From Metaphire vulgaris (Eukaryota; Annelida; Clitellata; Crassiclitellata; Megascolecidae): a stretch of DNA of 64,000 nucleotides. The stretch covers positions 10,624,950 through 10,688,949 of the forward strand of contig CM030852.1 of the NCBI GenBank assembly GCA_018105865.1. Direction: 5' to 3'. The notes under the pieces were generated by a model. It was not told where the DNA came from and made no database searches. It saw only the letters and a list, made by a program, of their open reading frames with translations. A program made the translations under genes and the position numbers. Below are positions 23,041 through 34,303 of the stretch, one piece after another. Every line of letters starts with the position of its first letter. Position 1 is the stretch's first letter.

Positions 23041-23458
23041 TTGGTTTAACCCCTCGATTATCTTTATATATTTATTATTTATTTTTATAGCGAACATCAG
23101 TATGGCATAATAGACATGAATATTTGGAATCCATTGCTTCTCAGATCTTTGAAAGAAGTCACAACTTGAATGAATAGATTGGTCTGGAACAGACAGCAAG
23201 GCAATTCTCTCAGCCGGTACACAGGGGTTGCTGTTAATTGCCTTCCTGTCGCCGCATACGAGGCGGACAATTGCAATTAAACTGTCACCTCCCTTCTTCT
23301 CTAGCGAATGCCTATCGGCGAGGTAGGATCGTTAGTTTCCCCAATAGAATTGGGTACTCACCTATTAAACTGTCACTGATTTAATGTATGTCGGTCGGTG
23401 TGTTTTCATAAAGGATAAAGGCCGCGAGGATGACAGTCGTCATGAAATTCGGACGGGA

Positions 23459-23495
<37 letters not shown>

Positions 23496-24240
23496 CGTCC
23501 ATAAATTACGTTACGCGATTTTGGCACTTTTTGACCACCTCCCTAACCTTCCCCTACGTAAGGCGACGTAATAAAACATCAGATCTCCTAAAATATGACG
23601 TAACAAGAGGCTGAACCCGCCATTTTCGTCCCCAAAAAGTCTTGACAGGCAAACAAGTCCAAAACAGGTCATCCTTGTATTTTTACTCTCAAAAAACACT
23701 GACAAGCAAAAAGAGGTCATCCTTGTATTTTTTCCTTTCGAAAAACCCTTGCAAAAAAAAATATGTGGATAAAAGTGGTGGGACGCTTAGTTCTCTAGCC
23801 CTTATTAGAAAGCTATATTTCGCAAACGCAGTAAAATTTCGCATTCGGTCATTATACAGTAACCTACACCCATCGAGCTATCTATAGGGGTGGAGGGTCC
23901 GGATCACCGGAGGACTGCCACGAAGCGATAATCGAGTAGAAAGTCTTTCTCACGCCTGAGGGTGAGAAACCTTAACACTCATTAGAACTTTGGAGGTGCA
24001 AACACACCCCAGCGTGCACATAATGCCTTTAAAACATTGTAAAGCATGCGAATTTTGGGAATGGTTTCATGACAATGTTCGTATACATTCAGCGCCTAAT
24101 ACAGTGTGCATGATGTATGTTTGGGGTGGGTTAGGGTTAGGTACCCTAACCCAACTGTCAGTAGTTATGACAAAAGTGATTCTGTTTAGCAGATCCTTAG
24201 ATATCTTGAACAGCTGACAGGAGTCTGGATAAAACACTGA
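23041..24240. other. LINE tail and relics, no gene seen
   Basis: 23060-23390 begins with TTTATTTTTATAGCGAACAT, like the LINE tails of this window. (AG)n lies at 23466-23491. CAAGCAAAAAGAGGTCATCC-type motifs are at 23640-23722. 24130-24152 holds a head-to-head telomere-like word, TTAGGGTTAGGTACCCTAAC. Confidence 0.5.
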
Positions 24241-24480
24241 TAGAGGAGTTACAATAATCTAATTCGGGTGGACTATTGAGGTGGCAATTGTGGAGGCAGT
24301 TTTGGTATCTAGGCAAGGACGTAGGCGGCAAAGGTCACGAATATGAACATAGCAGGCTTTTGAAACTTGGGAGATTTGTGATTCGAAGTTTAGAAAAGAA
24401 TCAAATTTGAATCCGAGATTTCTTGCAGTTGGAACAGGGATTATTGTGGTGTCTGGAGCCAAAACTAGTTTAGAATTGTC
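24241..24480 (-). pseudogene. CR1/L2-like LINE reverse-transcriptase fragment
   Basis: The minus strand reads ARNLGFKFDSFLNFESQISQ, VSKACYVHIRDLCRLRPCL, TASTIATSIVHPN, then after a one-base shift LDYCNSS. RNLG..FD and LDYCNS are standard CR1/Jockey landmarks just after the catalytic domain. Confidence 0.82.
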
Positions 24481-25264
24481 AATTTTTTGGAGTTGTTAAG
24501 GTAGTCCAATTAAAAGAAACTCCGTCTTAGATGTCTACAAGGGAGCAAATTAGCAGAGGGAATTTGTAATTTTGGGGGGATTTGTATTTTTGTGGAAGGA
24601 TTTATAATTGGTAATGGGGGGGGGAATGAGCCCGGCTGCAAGGGGGATAGAAGCCACTGCCCAAATTCCGGGGCCTGTCTCTTTAGTTTGTTGGCTTTAT
24701 TTCATCAAAACCTAAAGATATCAGCATGAAATTTGGGAATTACGTTAGAAACATTGCCAGGTATATGGTCTCTATAAATTTCATTGAAATAGCTACACAC
24801 ACGGTCGAGATATTAAATATCATAAAGGGGCCAGTTTTTATGTGTTCACCCTGTATAAGCGACGGTGCCTCCTAATTCTCGGATCCTGGCTCTCCCCGAC
24901 ACACACACATGCACACACACATACGCACACAAACACACGCACGCACACACACAGGCCCATTCAGAGGGGCCATGTGGGCCATTTGACCAGGGCCTCTATC
25001 TGTTGGGGCCACCCCTTTCTTCCTTGTCTAGAATTGTGGGAGAGCTAGAAAGCTAGATAGCTACTACTAGGAGGGGCCTCAAAATTTAGTGATGAACTTT
25101 TTTTCTTGTCGACAATTTTGGGATTTCAGGGGAAAGCTAAAAAGGTACGGTGCGGTCCTCAAAATTGGTAATTATCTTTTTACCTTGTCAACATTTTAAT
25201 TTTTGTCAAGGCTGGAGAGACCTCAAAATTCCAACTGGCCCTCCTTCTTCTGCCTCTGAAGGGC

Positions 25265-25349
<85 letters not shown>

Positions 25350-25442
25350 GTTAGACAGATAATTTATACAGCTCAGTATTCAAAGCAAAAAACTAAAGTC
25401 AAGAGCGCTTTACGTTTCACACTCGAACGAGATGTTAAATAA

Positions 25443-25508
<66 letters not shown>

Positions 25509-25605
25509 TATATGACCACATATATGTATACGACACATATGCACACATGATACATATATATGTCTGCCCTATAAATATAATTATATTTTTAGATATACAT
25601 ACCTT

Positions 25606-25647
<42 letters not shown>

Positions 25648-25891
25648 TCCTTCATATATATATATATATTAATAGTTCTAGTCTGCGTCACTAATTCACC
25701 ATTATAAGTTTTTATAGCGATATCCGAAAGCTTGGCGCAGTGCACCAGCTAGTTCAACAGCGCTCGTATATTTATATAGCGCTTTGAAAAGAAGCACAAC
25801 AGTAGCTGCTTATCCTTATGCGCCAAGCCTCTCTTAAAATAGCTAGGTAGTTGTGGTGGTGACAGTAATAGTAGTAGTAGTAGCAGTAGTA

Positions 25892-25937
<46 letters not shown>

Positions 25938-26045
25938 TTATAGTAGTAGTAGTTTATAGTAGTAGTAGTAGTAGTAGTTGTTGTTGTTGTTGTAGTAGTT
26001 CTTCCTGTTTCGTATATTTCATTTGCTATTATTGTTACCCTCTGT
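24481..26045. other. CA, TA and GTA microsatellites with LINE tails
   Basis: (CA)n at 24899-24955 and 25267-25311; (TA)n at 25311-25345, 25445-25506 and 25611-25645; (GTA)n at 25865-25993. 25755-25860 is a LINE 3' tail (TTTATATAGCGCTTTGAAAA) matching 21.03 and 52.37 kb. 25999-26045 is a perfect 47-bp copy of 22858-22904. Confidence 0.75.
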
Positions 26046-26380
26046 TTTCGATCGCTATCATGAGACTACCCAGAATCACCAGTCCCCAGATAATGACAGG
26101 TAACAAATCCCCTATCACCCGTTGACCACCACCACAATCAATTTACCGCTACCAGTGAAGCCAGTCAACTTTTGAAAAAGCCCAGATGGCGTCTTTAAAA
26201 GGCCCAGAAAAGCCCAGATTTTCAAAACGGGCTCTAAAGTTCTAATCTTTCGTCACTGGGACTCACTGTTATATAAAAATCATTAAAAATGTACTGTCGG
26301 TCTATGTATTCATTTAGTATTCAAAATTATAGACTCAATTAAACTGAAATATTCGAATAACAGCGTAATATAATCATATG
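26046..26380. other. Spacer without recognised features
   Basis: I see no gene, repeat end or RNA here. Confidence 0.4.
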
Positions 26381-26515
26381 AGGGGCGGAAGATGGCAGAG
26401 TGGGTTACGTTATGAAGCGTGAGGCTGAGGGAGCGGGTTCAAGCCCCGTTAGTGCCCCTAGTGGCTTTCGCGCAGGCAGTAATGCCTCCTAAGCCACTTT
26501 AAATCATGCTAAGTT
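26381..26515 (+). repeat. tRNA-derived SINE
   Basis: Begins GGGGCGGAAGATGGCAGAGT; TGGCAGAGTGG is a good A box and GGTTCAAGCCC a good B box, so the first 78 bp resemble a class II tRNA. The body contains CTAGTGGCTTTC and CTCCTAAGCCACTTTAAATC. A second copy is at 58470-58607 on the minus strand, with the same body, so it is a repeat and not a tRNA gene. Confidence 0.8.
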
Positions 26516-26689
26516 TAAATCATGCCAAGTTATATGAGAACGTTAGAAACGAACTCTGAAAATTGAAAGTTAAGTCCTGATCATTCTCGCCTCGTCCCTG
26601 TCTACGCCCCACCCCTGAAATAGAGTCGGTACTCGGTAGCAGTGACGGCTCCAGGATTTGGAAAGTGGGGTGAGTTGGGGTGGCAACTT

Positions 26690-26747
26690 CATCACCACCA
26701 CCACCACCATCATCATCATCATCGTCATAATCATCATCATCGTCAAT

Positions 26748-26793
<46 letters not shown>

Positions 26794-26850
26794 ATAAACG
26801 TGGGCTCAGCGCCCGTTGGTGTCTGATGCAATCATTACAGTTTTGTCCCA
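26690..26850 (-). repeat. LINE 3' terminus with CAT/CAC tail
   Basis: (CAC)n and (CAT)n at 26694-26792, followed by CGTGGGCTCAGCGCCCGTTG and GTCTGATGCAATCATTACAG, identical in nearly every base to 28690-28740, where the reading frame of a LINE C-terminus follows. Confidence 0.75.
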
Positions 26851-27058
26851 AAGACCTCGTCAATCTGAGCCAGAGATGATCCTGTTTTGTCAGACTTTTC
26901 AGCAGGTGACAATATGTGCTGAGCCGTGGATGACCTTTTTTGCTTGTGAGACTTTTTTGGCAGGGATTCAGAACCTCAGAATATACCGACCCCAATTGAT
27001 AATCTGCCCCGGAATCGCATTTATAGAGGAACACGGCCCTTTTCCTATGCCCTTGCCT

Positions 27059-27225
27059 ATACTAACATGTTTTCGATAAATGCACGATAAAAGGGCCTGC
27101 CGGCGGCCCTCTTATGGGGTATGTATGGTGAAAAAATATAATAATAACACTATACCATTGTTATACAGGAAGAATAGATACACACTTATTACTATATTTA
27201 AAAGACATATATATATATACAGTAT

Positions 27226-27283
<58 letters not shown>

Positions 27284-27483
27284 ATCTAACAATCTAACAT
27301 CACAATATACTAACATGTTTTCGATAAATGCATGATAAAAGGGCCTGCCGGCGGCAGCCTCTTATGGGGTATGTATGGTGAAAAAATATAATAATAACAG
27401 TATAACACTATACCATTGTTATACAGGAAGAATAGATACACACTTATTACTATATTTAAAGACATATATATATATATATACAT

Positions 27484-27520
<37 letters not shown>

Positions 27521-27708
27521 CAATCTAACATCATCACAATATACTAGCATGTTTTCGATAAATGCACGATAAAAGGGCCTGCCGGCGGCCCTCTTATGGG
27601 GTATGTATGGTGAAAAAATATAATAATAACACTATACCATTGTTATACAGGAAGAATAGATACACACTTATTACTATATTTAAAGACATATATATATATA
27701 TACAGTAT

Positions 27709-27751
<43 letters not shown>

Positions 27752-28399
27752 AATATAACATCATCACAATATACTAACATCAATCATTGGGCCCCGGACA
27801 ACTGGAAGCCCGCCAACTGGATAACGGGACATCTGGGTAACGGGATGTTCTGGATAAATGGACATCTGGGCGCACTATCGAACTCGACTTATGCCTAATA
27901 ATAAATGAGGTTGTTGTAAAACATAAGGTAATGTCTTCTTTTAGCCTGTCATCGGCTACAAATTGATACAAATTCTTAATAGGAAGAGGTGCTGTTTCTT
28001 TGATCGTAAATACAACCTATAGTTACTACAGGCTTATATGAACTTAAGAAGAACTGAGCCTTCGCTGTATCCCTGCAGGCATTTATGATGTTAAAGCATA
28101 AAACCTGCAAACCCAAATAGTCGTTGAAATCATCGTTACAATGTCTTACATCATTACAGTTGGCGGGCCCAGTTGTCCGGGGCCCAATCGGCGGTACCCA
28201 GTTGTCGCGGACCGATACTAACATGTTTTCGATAAATGCACGATAAAAGGGCCTGCCGGCGGCCTCTTATAGGGTATGTATGGTGAAAAAATATAATAAT
28301 AACACTATACCATTGTTATACAGGAAGAATAGATACACACTTATTACTATATTTAAAGACATATATATATATACAGTATATCATAATCATCATCATTAC

Positions 28400-28440
<41 letters not shown>

Positions 28441-28650
28441 CAATCTAACATCATCACAATATACTAACATGTTTTCGATAAATGCACGATAAAAGGGCCT
28501 GCCGGCGGCCCTCTTATAGAGTATGTATGGTGAAAAAATATAATAATAACACTATACCATTGTTATACAGGAAGAATAGATACACACTTATTACTATATT
28601 TAAAGACATATATATATACAGTATATCATCATCATCATCATCACCATCAA

Positions 28651-28685
<35 letters not shown>

Positions 28686-28690
28686 ATAAC
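27059..28690. repeat. Tandem array of five 230-248 bp units
   Basis: Units start at 27059, 27307, 27541, 28215 and 28461. Each begins ATACTAACATGTTTTCGATA, has GATAAAAGGGCCTGCCGGCG, then GAAAAAATATAATAATAAC, ACAGGAAGAATAGATACACA, a short (TA)n and a (CAT)n of variable length, which explains the size differences. Units are very similar, so the array is young. The third and fourth are separated by an insertion. Confidence 0.95.
27781..28214. mobile_element. Inverted-repeat insertion inside the tandem array
   Basis: 434 bp inserted in the array. Inverted ends about 33 bp long lie at 27785-27819 and 28157-28188 (CATTGGGCCCCGGACAACTG and its complement), with an extra GGTACCCAGTTGTCGCGG on the right. 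ATACTAACAT is present on both sides (27771-27780 and 28215-28224), a possible 8-10 bp target duplication, although the units themselves start with this word. No coding capacity. Family unknown to me. Confidence 0.75.
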
Positions 28691-28895
28691 CGTGGGCTCA
28701 GCGCCCGTTGGTGTCTGATGCAATCATTACAGTTTTGTCTCAATCTTTTCTGTTGGTAGCAACATGAAATAGTTCTTGCAGACATTTTCCACACCAATCA
28801 CAAATGTCATCACACCATTCTTTGTGTGGCCTTCCTTTCTTGTTGGAACCGTCCATTATTCCCAGCAATATAGTCTTAACCTTTCTATCTTCTTT
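28690..28895 (-). pseudogene. RTE-like LINE C-terminal end
   Basis: The minus strand reads ILLGIMDGSNKKGRPHKEWC, DDICDWCGKCLQELFHVATN, RKD, then VMIASDTNG, and ends in (ATG)n. The GRP..W.DDI..W...L..L...A..R pattern is the usual C-terminus of RTE-like LINEs. Confidence 0.8.
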
Positions 28896-28901
28896 CATAC
28901 G

Positions 28902-28906
<5 letters not shown>

Positions 28907-28951
<45 letters not shown>
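28907..28951. repeat. TA microsatellite
   Basis: Pure (TA)n between two LINE fragments. Confidence 0.95.
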
Positions 28952-28954
<3 letters not shown>

Positions 28955-29049
28955 CATCATTTGATATTATATATATATATAATTCATATATATATGCCGA
29001 TATTATTTTTGATGTATATATATGGCAGCATATATAATGATATACACAG

Positions 29050-30084
29050 GAATACCAAAACTGGAGCAAAATTTAATCTGTAACTTATACTGGAATGAAT
29101 ACGCCACCATAAGAATAAAAGAGGAGGAATCTGAGAAGATACAAATAAAAAGGAGTCAGACAAGGATGCATACTATCCCTTTACTATTTAACCTATATAC
29201 AGAGCTATTAATAAAGGAAGAATTAGAACAAACTCCTGGAATGAAAATCAATGGAACAATCTATAACATACTCAGATATGCAGATGATACGGTAATCTTT
29301 GCAGAAAAAGAGGAAGACCTCCAACTCATAATTAACAAGCTAAACGACAAAAGCAAGCAATACAGGATGGAAATTAACAGAAAGAAAACAAAAACGATGA
29401 TAGTAAGCAAACACAAAAATGAGAAACACAACATCCTAATTGATAACACTAAGTTGGAACAAGTAAAAGAATACAAATATCTGGGCAGTTTCATAACAGA
29501 AAACGGACGATGCACAAGAGACATAAACGCCAGAATTGCTATGGCCAAAAGAAGCCTTTTGGAAACAAAAAGAACTACTAAGAAGAAACCTAGACCTAGC
29601 ACTAAAACTACGAATCCTGAGATGCTATGTATACTCGGTTATCACATTCTCCTGCGAATGCTGGACTCTAACAAAGCAGTTGAAAAATAAAATACAGGCC
29701 TTTGAAATGTGGTGCTTCAGAAGAATCTTGAAAATTAGCTGGCAAGAGAGAATAACAAATGAAGAGGTACTAAAGAAAATTGGAGAAAAGAGACAACTCC
29801 TGACAGAAATTATAAACAGGAAAACTCAGTATGCTGGACACATAATGCAGGGGTTCAAGCACAGAACAAGCAGAAGTCCTATTAGAGGGCAGATATGAGG
29901 GAAACAGGGCCAGAGGAAGACCTAGAAGAGACTGGCTGGACGACGTTAAGCAACACATACAGGAAAAGAACTACGGAAGACTAAAAAGGATTGCTGAAGA
30001 CAGAACAAAGTGGAAACAACTCATGACCGTCAACCTTCAGATATGAAGATGACACATGATGATGATGATAATGATATATTGATG
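29050..30084 (+). pseudogene. 5'-truncated RTE-like LINE, young copy
   Basis: Starting abruptly at GGAATACCAAAACTGGAGC, it reads IPKLEQNLICNLYWNEYATI, LRYADDTVIFAEKEEDLQ, YKYLGSFITENGRCTRDINA, FEMWCFRRILKISWQERITN and, at the end, GRPRRDWLDDV. Nearly every base agrees with the reverse complement of 39.36-40.4 kb. Differences are mostly single bases and small indels in A-runs, which cause frameshifts (for example near 29145). It ends CAGATATGAAGATGACACAT followed by (GATG)n. A typical dead-on-arrival insertion of the family represented in full at 39343-42739. Confidence 0.92.
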
Positions 30085-30089
30085 ACATA

Positions 30090-30965
30090 TAAGTAAGTAA
30101 GTAAGGGAGCGTCAAGATTAGAGTGGTAACTCGTCAAAAATGACTGCGCGAACACTTTAAACAGAATTAACCGAATAGCTAGTCTTAAAAGCCAGGACTT
30201 CAATCGATTCCTAAAGATATCCAACGACGGTGACTCTCGTATGTCGGCGGGGAGCGATTTCCAAGTACGCGCGGCAGCCACCGGGAAGGCACGATCTCCG
30301 ACGGTGACGAGACGCGTTCTCGGAACGATGAGCAACGATGTCGTTGACGATCTGAGACGCTTACGGCCAGCGAGGTCGGAAACGCTGTGAAACTCAGATG
30401 CAAGATAGTTCGGACCCAACCCGTGAAGACAGCGATATAGGCCTACAAGGGTTGACAGCTTGATCGTAATGCGCTCAGGCGCCGACAGCCAATGAAGATC
30501 CATGAGAAGCGGGGTGACATGATCATATCGGGAAAAACGAAAGATGAGACGAGCGGCACTATTCAAAACTGACTGCAAACGGGCGAAAGAAAAGGCAGGT
30601 GACCCTGCAAGAACAGCATTGCCGTAGTCCAACCTAGTCAGTACGAGAGCGACAACCAACGTCTTAAGGACAGCTTGAGAGACAGACCGACGCAGACTCC
30701 TAATCAACCGAAGTGAAGAGAAGCAGCTAACGACAGTCTTGGATACATGAAGCTTCATGGTCGCCGCACTATCAAGGTCAATGCCTAAGTTGCGCACCGA
30801 TGCAGTCGGGGTGAAGCTTGAGATCGTGGATTTTGACACATTCACGCGGCAGCAGGTGTTGTTGTCTCTCGGTCGCAAGCCAGAGCATGCACCTCAGACT
30901 TAGAGACGTCAAGCTGAAGCCTATTAGACAAGCCAGACTGACATCTCATCCAAGACATATACTTA
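30090..30965 (-). pseudogene. CR1/L2-like LINE, long open 3' part of the reverse transcriptase
   Basis: A single open frame of about 280 codons on the minus strand. Landmarks in order: SVRNLGIDLDSA, ALVLTRLDYGNAVLAG, LQSVLNSAARLIFRFSRYDH, VTPLLMDLHWLS, LYRCLHGLGPNYL, VGDRAFPVAAARTWKSLPAD, IFRNRLKSWLL. This order is the thumb and C-terminus of a CR1/L2/Jockey-type enzyme. It lacks the catalytic YADD domain, so it is 5'-truncated. The plus strand starts with AAGTAAGTAAGTAAG, the tandem 3' tail. The intact frame suggests a fairly recent insertion. It lies head to tail against the RTE-like copy ending at 30084. Confidence 0.88.
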
Positions 30966-32080
30966 ACAGAATATAATATATATACATATATGCTGAAAAA
31001 CATAAATGATAAATGCCGATCAAATATATTTATAAGTTATATATACATTATATTTTTTTACTTTGAAAACATTGTACAAATGATTGAATTTATAATATAT
31101 ATATCTGAAAAACCATTATATATGTATATATTATGCGCATATATATGTATACCGATGATATATATGACAAGATATATAATATTTGTTTATATATGATTAT
31201 GATATATATGATTATATTTGTGACATACATTTATGTATATGACGATATATATATATATGAATTTGTTGATTTAAGACATGTACATTAAAGCATATATACT
31301 ATATATAATCATATATAATCAGATATATGCTGTTTGATGTTTACTTGATAAGGATATAGGATTATGTTATACATATATGTCTTTTGCAACATATAAATAT
31401 ATCTGATGAAATATGCATTACCGTATAAATTATATATACTGTCTATAATCATATATGCTGGTAATATATGGTAATATATGATATGCTGAATACATATATT
31501 ATAATTGCTGATCAAATAAATATTTCGGTATACATATAATAGGCTAACGATCTATGATTATATATATATATATATGTGTGTGTGTACGGGACGTTAGCAT
31601 AGTTTTACAATACTAGACCAATAGTGCCAGTAGGTCGCGGGTTCGATACCCGCAGGAGCCTTAAGGTCGACTCGCCCTTATTCACTATAGGGCGGTGGTA
31701 GACTGAAGAACATCGTTAAGCTGCGATGGTTAAATGTTACGTGGGTCTGGGGAAAGTAATGGCAACCCGTTACTGATTAATTGATTTTACAACATATATA
31801 TATATATATATCATATAGACCAATGCTTTCATAAATGTCATAATAATATTATAGTGGATATATGCCATAATAATATTATATTATATATTATACATGCTGT
31901 CAAATATGTTATTTTGCATATACAATATAAATATGTATAAATAATTATATATAAATATGTCAAATTATGATCATAATAGTATATAATATATAGACCTATA
32001 TCTAATAACTGCTTATTTATTCTTCCTGTACGATGTAGCTAAAGTATAATTTCCTCAATTCATACGCTATTAGAGGGCCG
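30966..32080. other. Extremely AT-rich stretch with a tRNA-derived SINE
   Basis: Low-complexity TATATG-type DNA with no plausible exon. It contains the SINE at 31590-31795 and short TA runs at 31559-31576 and 31794-31811. Confidence 0.6.
31590..31795 (+). repeat. tRNA-derived SINE (decayed head)
   Basis: GGTTCGATACC is a canonical B box in GCGGGTTCGATACCCGC. Downstream GGAGCCTTAAGGTCGACTCG, CCCTTATTCACTATAGGGCG and GTGGTAGACTGAAG parallel the SINE at 36201-36495 (CCTAAGGTCGACTCAGCCTT, then AATCGCTAGAGGGCGGTAGT), so both belong to one family. Confidence 0.7.
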
Positions 32081-32375
32081 GCCCTTTTATCAGGCAATCG
32101 TCGAAAACATTTTGGTATAGGAAAATGCAGAGTAAAAGGGCGGCCCTTTTATCGCGCTTGTATGGTATAATTTTCGATAAAAGGGCCGAGCTTTTTGTTA
32201 TACTATGTGTTTTAAATAATTTTTCAAAATCGCTTCGTCCATAGTCTTAAAGTACCTTTCTAAGTATTAGAGCCAAATTTTGATGAAATACGAATGATGC
32301 ATCGCTCGTGTATGATGATTTATTAATACGGCCCTTTTACTCAGTGATTTCTTGTAAGGCCCTTTAATCGGGGGA
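32081..32375. repeat. AAAAGGGCC-rich segment
   Basis: GGGCCGGCCCTTTTATC, AAAGGGCGGCCCTTTTATCG, CGATAAAAGGGCCGAGC and ACGGCCCTTTTACTC occur within 300 bp. The word TTTTCGATAAAAGGGCC also marks each unit of the 27-28.7 kb array (there TTTTCGATAAATGCACGATA then AAAGGGCC). Confidence 0.6.
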
Positions 32376-33377
32376 ATAGCGTTATTATTATTATTATTAT
32401 TATTATTTACAATTTATATTTACTTACTTAGAATATATAATATATTATAATTCAAGATATTTTACTTACTTACTTAAAATGGTTTGAGGAAGCAGTAAAC
32501 TAGTGACGCAGACTAGAACTACACGGGTTGCACACCCCAAGCTGGGCAAGTAGCCCTACTCGAACACGCCTCACGAGGCCAAGCTAGGCAAGTAGCCCTA
32601 CTCAACATACAATCATTGACTTAAGTGGCACCGATGGCTAGTAGCCACCTCGAGATGTTTCATCTCGGGTTCTTAAACTAAAGACAAAAGAGAACTACTT
32701 CTCTGCAGATAGCCTACTGTATATCTGCGGATTGAGTTTTAGTTATGTGTATTTGTTTGCTACTTTGTTTGATCGTATTGAGATTTCCGTTGAGAGCCAT
32801 TATTGATGTTGTTTTATAGTTGAGTCTTAGTTTGTGTGTTTATATTTTGATTCATCTGCGAACTTTGCTGAAGATGAAGACATGAATATTGATATGTACG
32901 CAGATATGTCTGTTTCCTAGGCTAATCGTATATAACTTTGTACTGATGTAGATATATCCGCGTATCTTTGCAAGTATATTAATTCATAGGATCAACAAGA
33001 GATAAGCAAGGACTGTTTGTTCTGCGGATATTCATGCAGATAACTCTTGTATATGAAACTATATGTTCCACGGAAGTGTCCACGTATAATTCCTGGTACG
33101 ATTAATGTTTTATGTGTTGAATTAAACTGCATTATAATTTGAAGATCACGATTGTTGTCTCTTCTCAAGCAAGGCTATCCAATACCAGGGTAGGGGACCC
33201 TAATGTTTTCAGACGCATTTTCTCTTCCCGCCAAAAAACTATTCCCCTGATTATTTCGGAAACATATCCGCGGAGATTGTCCATTGCCATTAAGGGATCT
33301 AAAGAGGAATTTCGTCACAATTCGGTACCCTAGAAACAGGGTTCCGTTACAGATTAATTAATTAATGCACCTTACAA
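32376..33377. other. Spacer with a duplicated 30-bp segment
   Basis: (ATT)n at 32382-32407. CCAAGCTGGGCAAGTAGCCC (about 32539) and CCAAGCTAGGCAAGTAGCCC (about 32579) are tandem copies about 40 bp apart. Otherwise I see nothing. Confidence 0.5.
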
Positions 33378-33556
33378 CAGGGGAGTAGCCAGGAATTTGA
33401 TTTGGGAGGTATAAATTTTTTTTTTGGGGGGGGGGTTACAAACCTTAACTATAAACCATATAAACTACATATAACCACATATAAATCACATAAAAACTTT
33501 AAGGTAGAATGATTTGGGGGATATATACCTATATATCCCCCGTCGCTACACCCCTG
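33378..33556. mobile_element. hAT-type non-autonomous element
   Basis: Ends CAGGGGAGTAGCCAGG and GTCGCTACACCCCTG, flanked by a perfect 8-bp duplication CCTTACAA (33370-33377 and 33557-33564). 179 bp. Confidence 0.93.
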
Positions 33557-33589
33557 CCTTACAATAGTAATTTCAAGAGAGATTAAGCG

Positions 33590-33840
33590 CCTAATAATAA
33601 TAAGCACCTACTACGATCCTCCCTTCGACACGCCAAATAAATCCACGAGATTATACTTACTGTCTGCTCTTACTTCCTTACTTGAATAATGAATAGCCTA
33701 CATAAAGTCGAAGCGATAAAACTGCAGCAAAACACGGATGTTTTGAAAGACGTTAGATTGGTTTCGCTTTCATATTCAATCTTAGTCGATAAAAATCGCT
33801 CGCTTTTAACGATATTATTTCGCTATCAGTAAGTGCATCT
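33590..33840 (+). repeat. Upstream block of gene copy A (duplicated at 51930-52170)
   Basis: Shared words with 51930-52170 in the same order: AATAAATCCA-GAGA, CTTACTT, GAAGCGATAA, then TTTTGAAAGACGTTAGATTG, CGCTTTCAT-TTCAA, CTTAGT-GATAAA. Substitutions do not favour third codon positions and there is a one-base indel, so I read it as duplicated 5' flank or untranslated exon and not as coding. It lies 1.2-1.5 kb before the first coding exon in A and 0.6-0.8 kb before it in B. Confidence 0.7.
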
Positions 33841-34118
33841 GATATGCCGGAAATTATACTAAAATGCATAATATTGTTCTTTTGGCTTTTTTGTTAAAAT
33901 TCGCTGGTGAAACATGTATTAAAAGTGGATTTCTCAAAGACTTGTTGCATAAACATACAGACCGAGGTGGAAAAAGAGCAGATAACTTCTCAAAAGCGAC
34001 GAGAAGGACGCTGTATAACCAGATTAGTGCAAAATGCAAGTGCAAGATGCCGGAGAACCGCCAATGATGGCGATAATTCGAGGTGCCCAAATACACCTAT
34101 AAGGCAGATAGCAAGGCG

Positions 34119-34303
34119 CAGTGGCGTAGCCAGGATTTCCGGAAGAGGGATTTGAATAAAAATTCGTCGATAACCGCCAAGGAGAGGTTTCATCCCAAAA
34201 ATCGCCTCCAAAAATAAAAATTGCATGGGAATACATCAAAAGAAAATTTTCGCCGTTCAAGGGGGGTTTAACCCCAAACCCTCCCCCGTGGCTACGCCAC
34301 TAA
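34119..34303. mobile_element. hAT-type non-autonomous element
   Basis: Ends CAGTGGCGTAGCCAGG and CGTGGCTACGCCACTAA, flanked by CAAGGCG on both sides (34112-34118 and 34304-34310). 185 bp. Confidence 0.9.

Noticed and set aside
26381..26458. Functional tRNA-Ser or tRNA-Leu gene
   Set aside because: A second copy with the same non-tRNA body exists at 58.5 kb, which makes it a SINE.
27059..28690. Regular repeats with variable spacers, CRISPR-like at first sight
   Set aside because: Units are about 240 bp, contain microsatellites and vary only by run length; the context is a eukaryotic genome. It is an ordinary tandem array.
30966..31515. Two frames of about 68 codons in the AT-rich stretch
   Set aside because: Low-complexity TATATG sequence gives Tyr/Ile-rich peptides without domain character.
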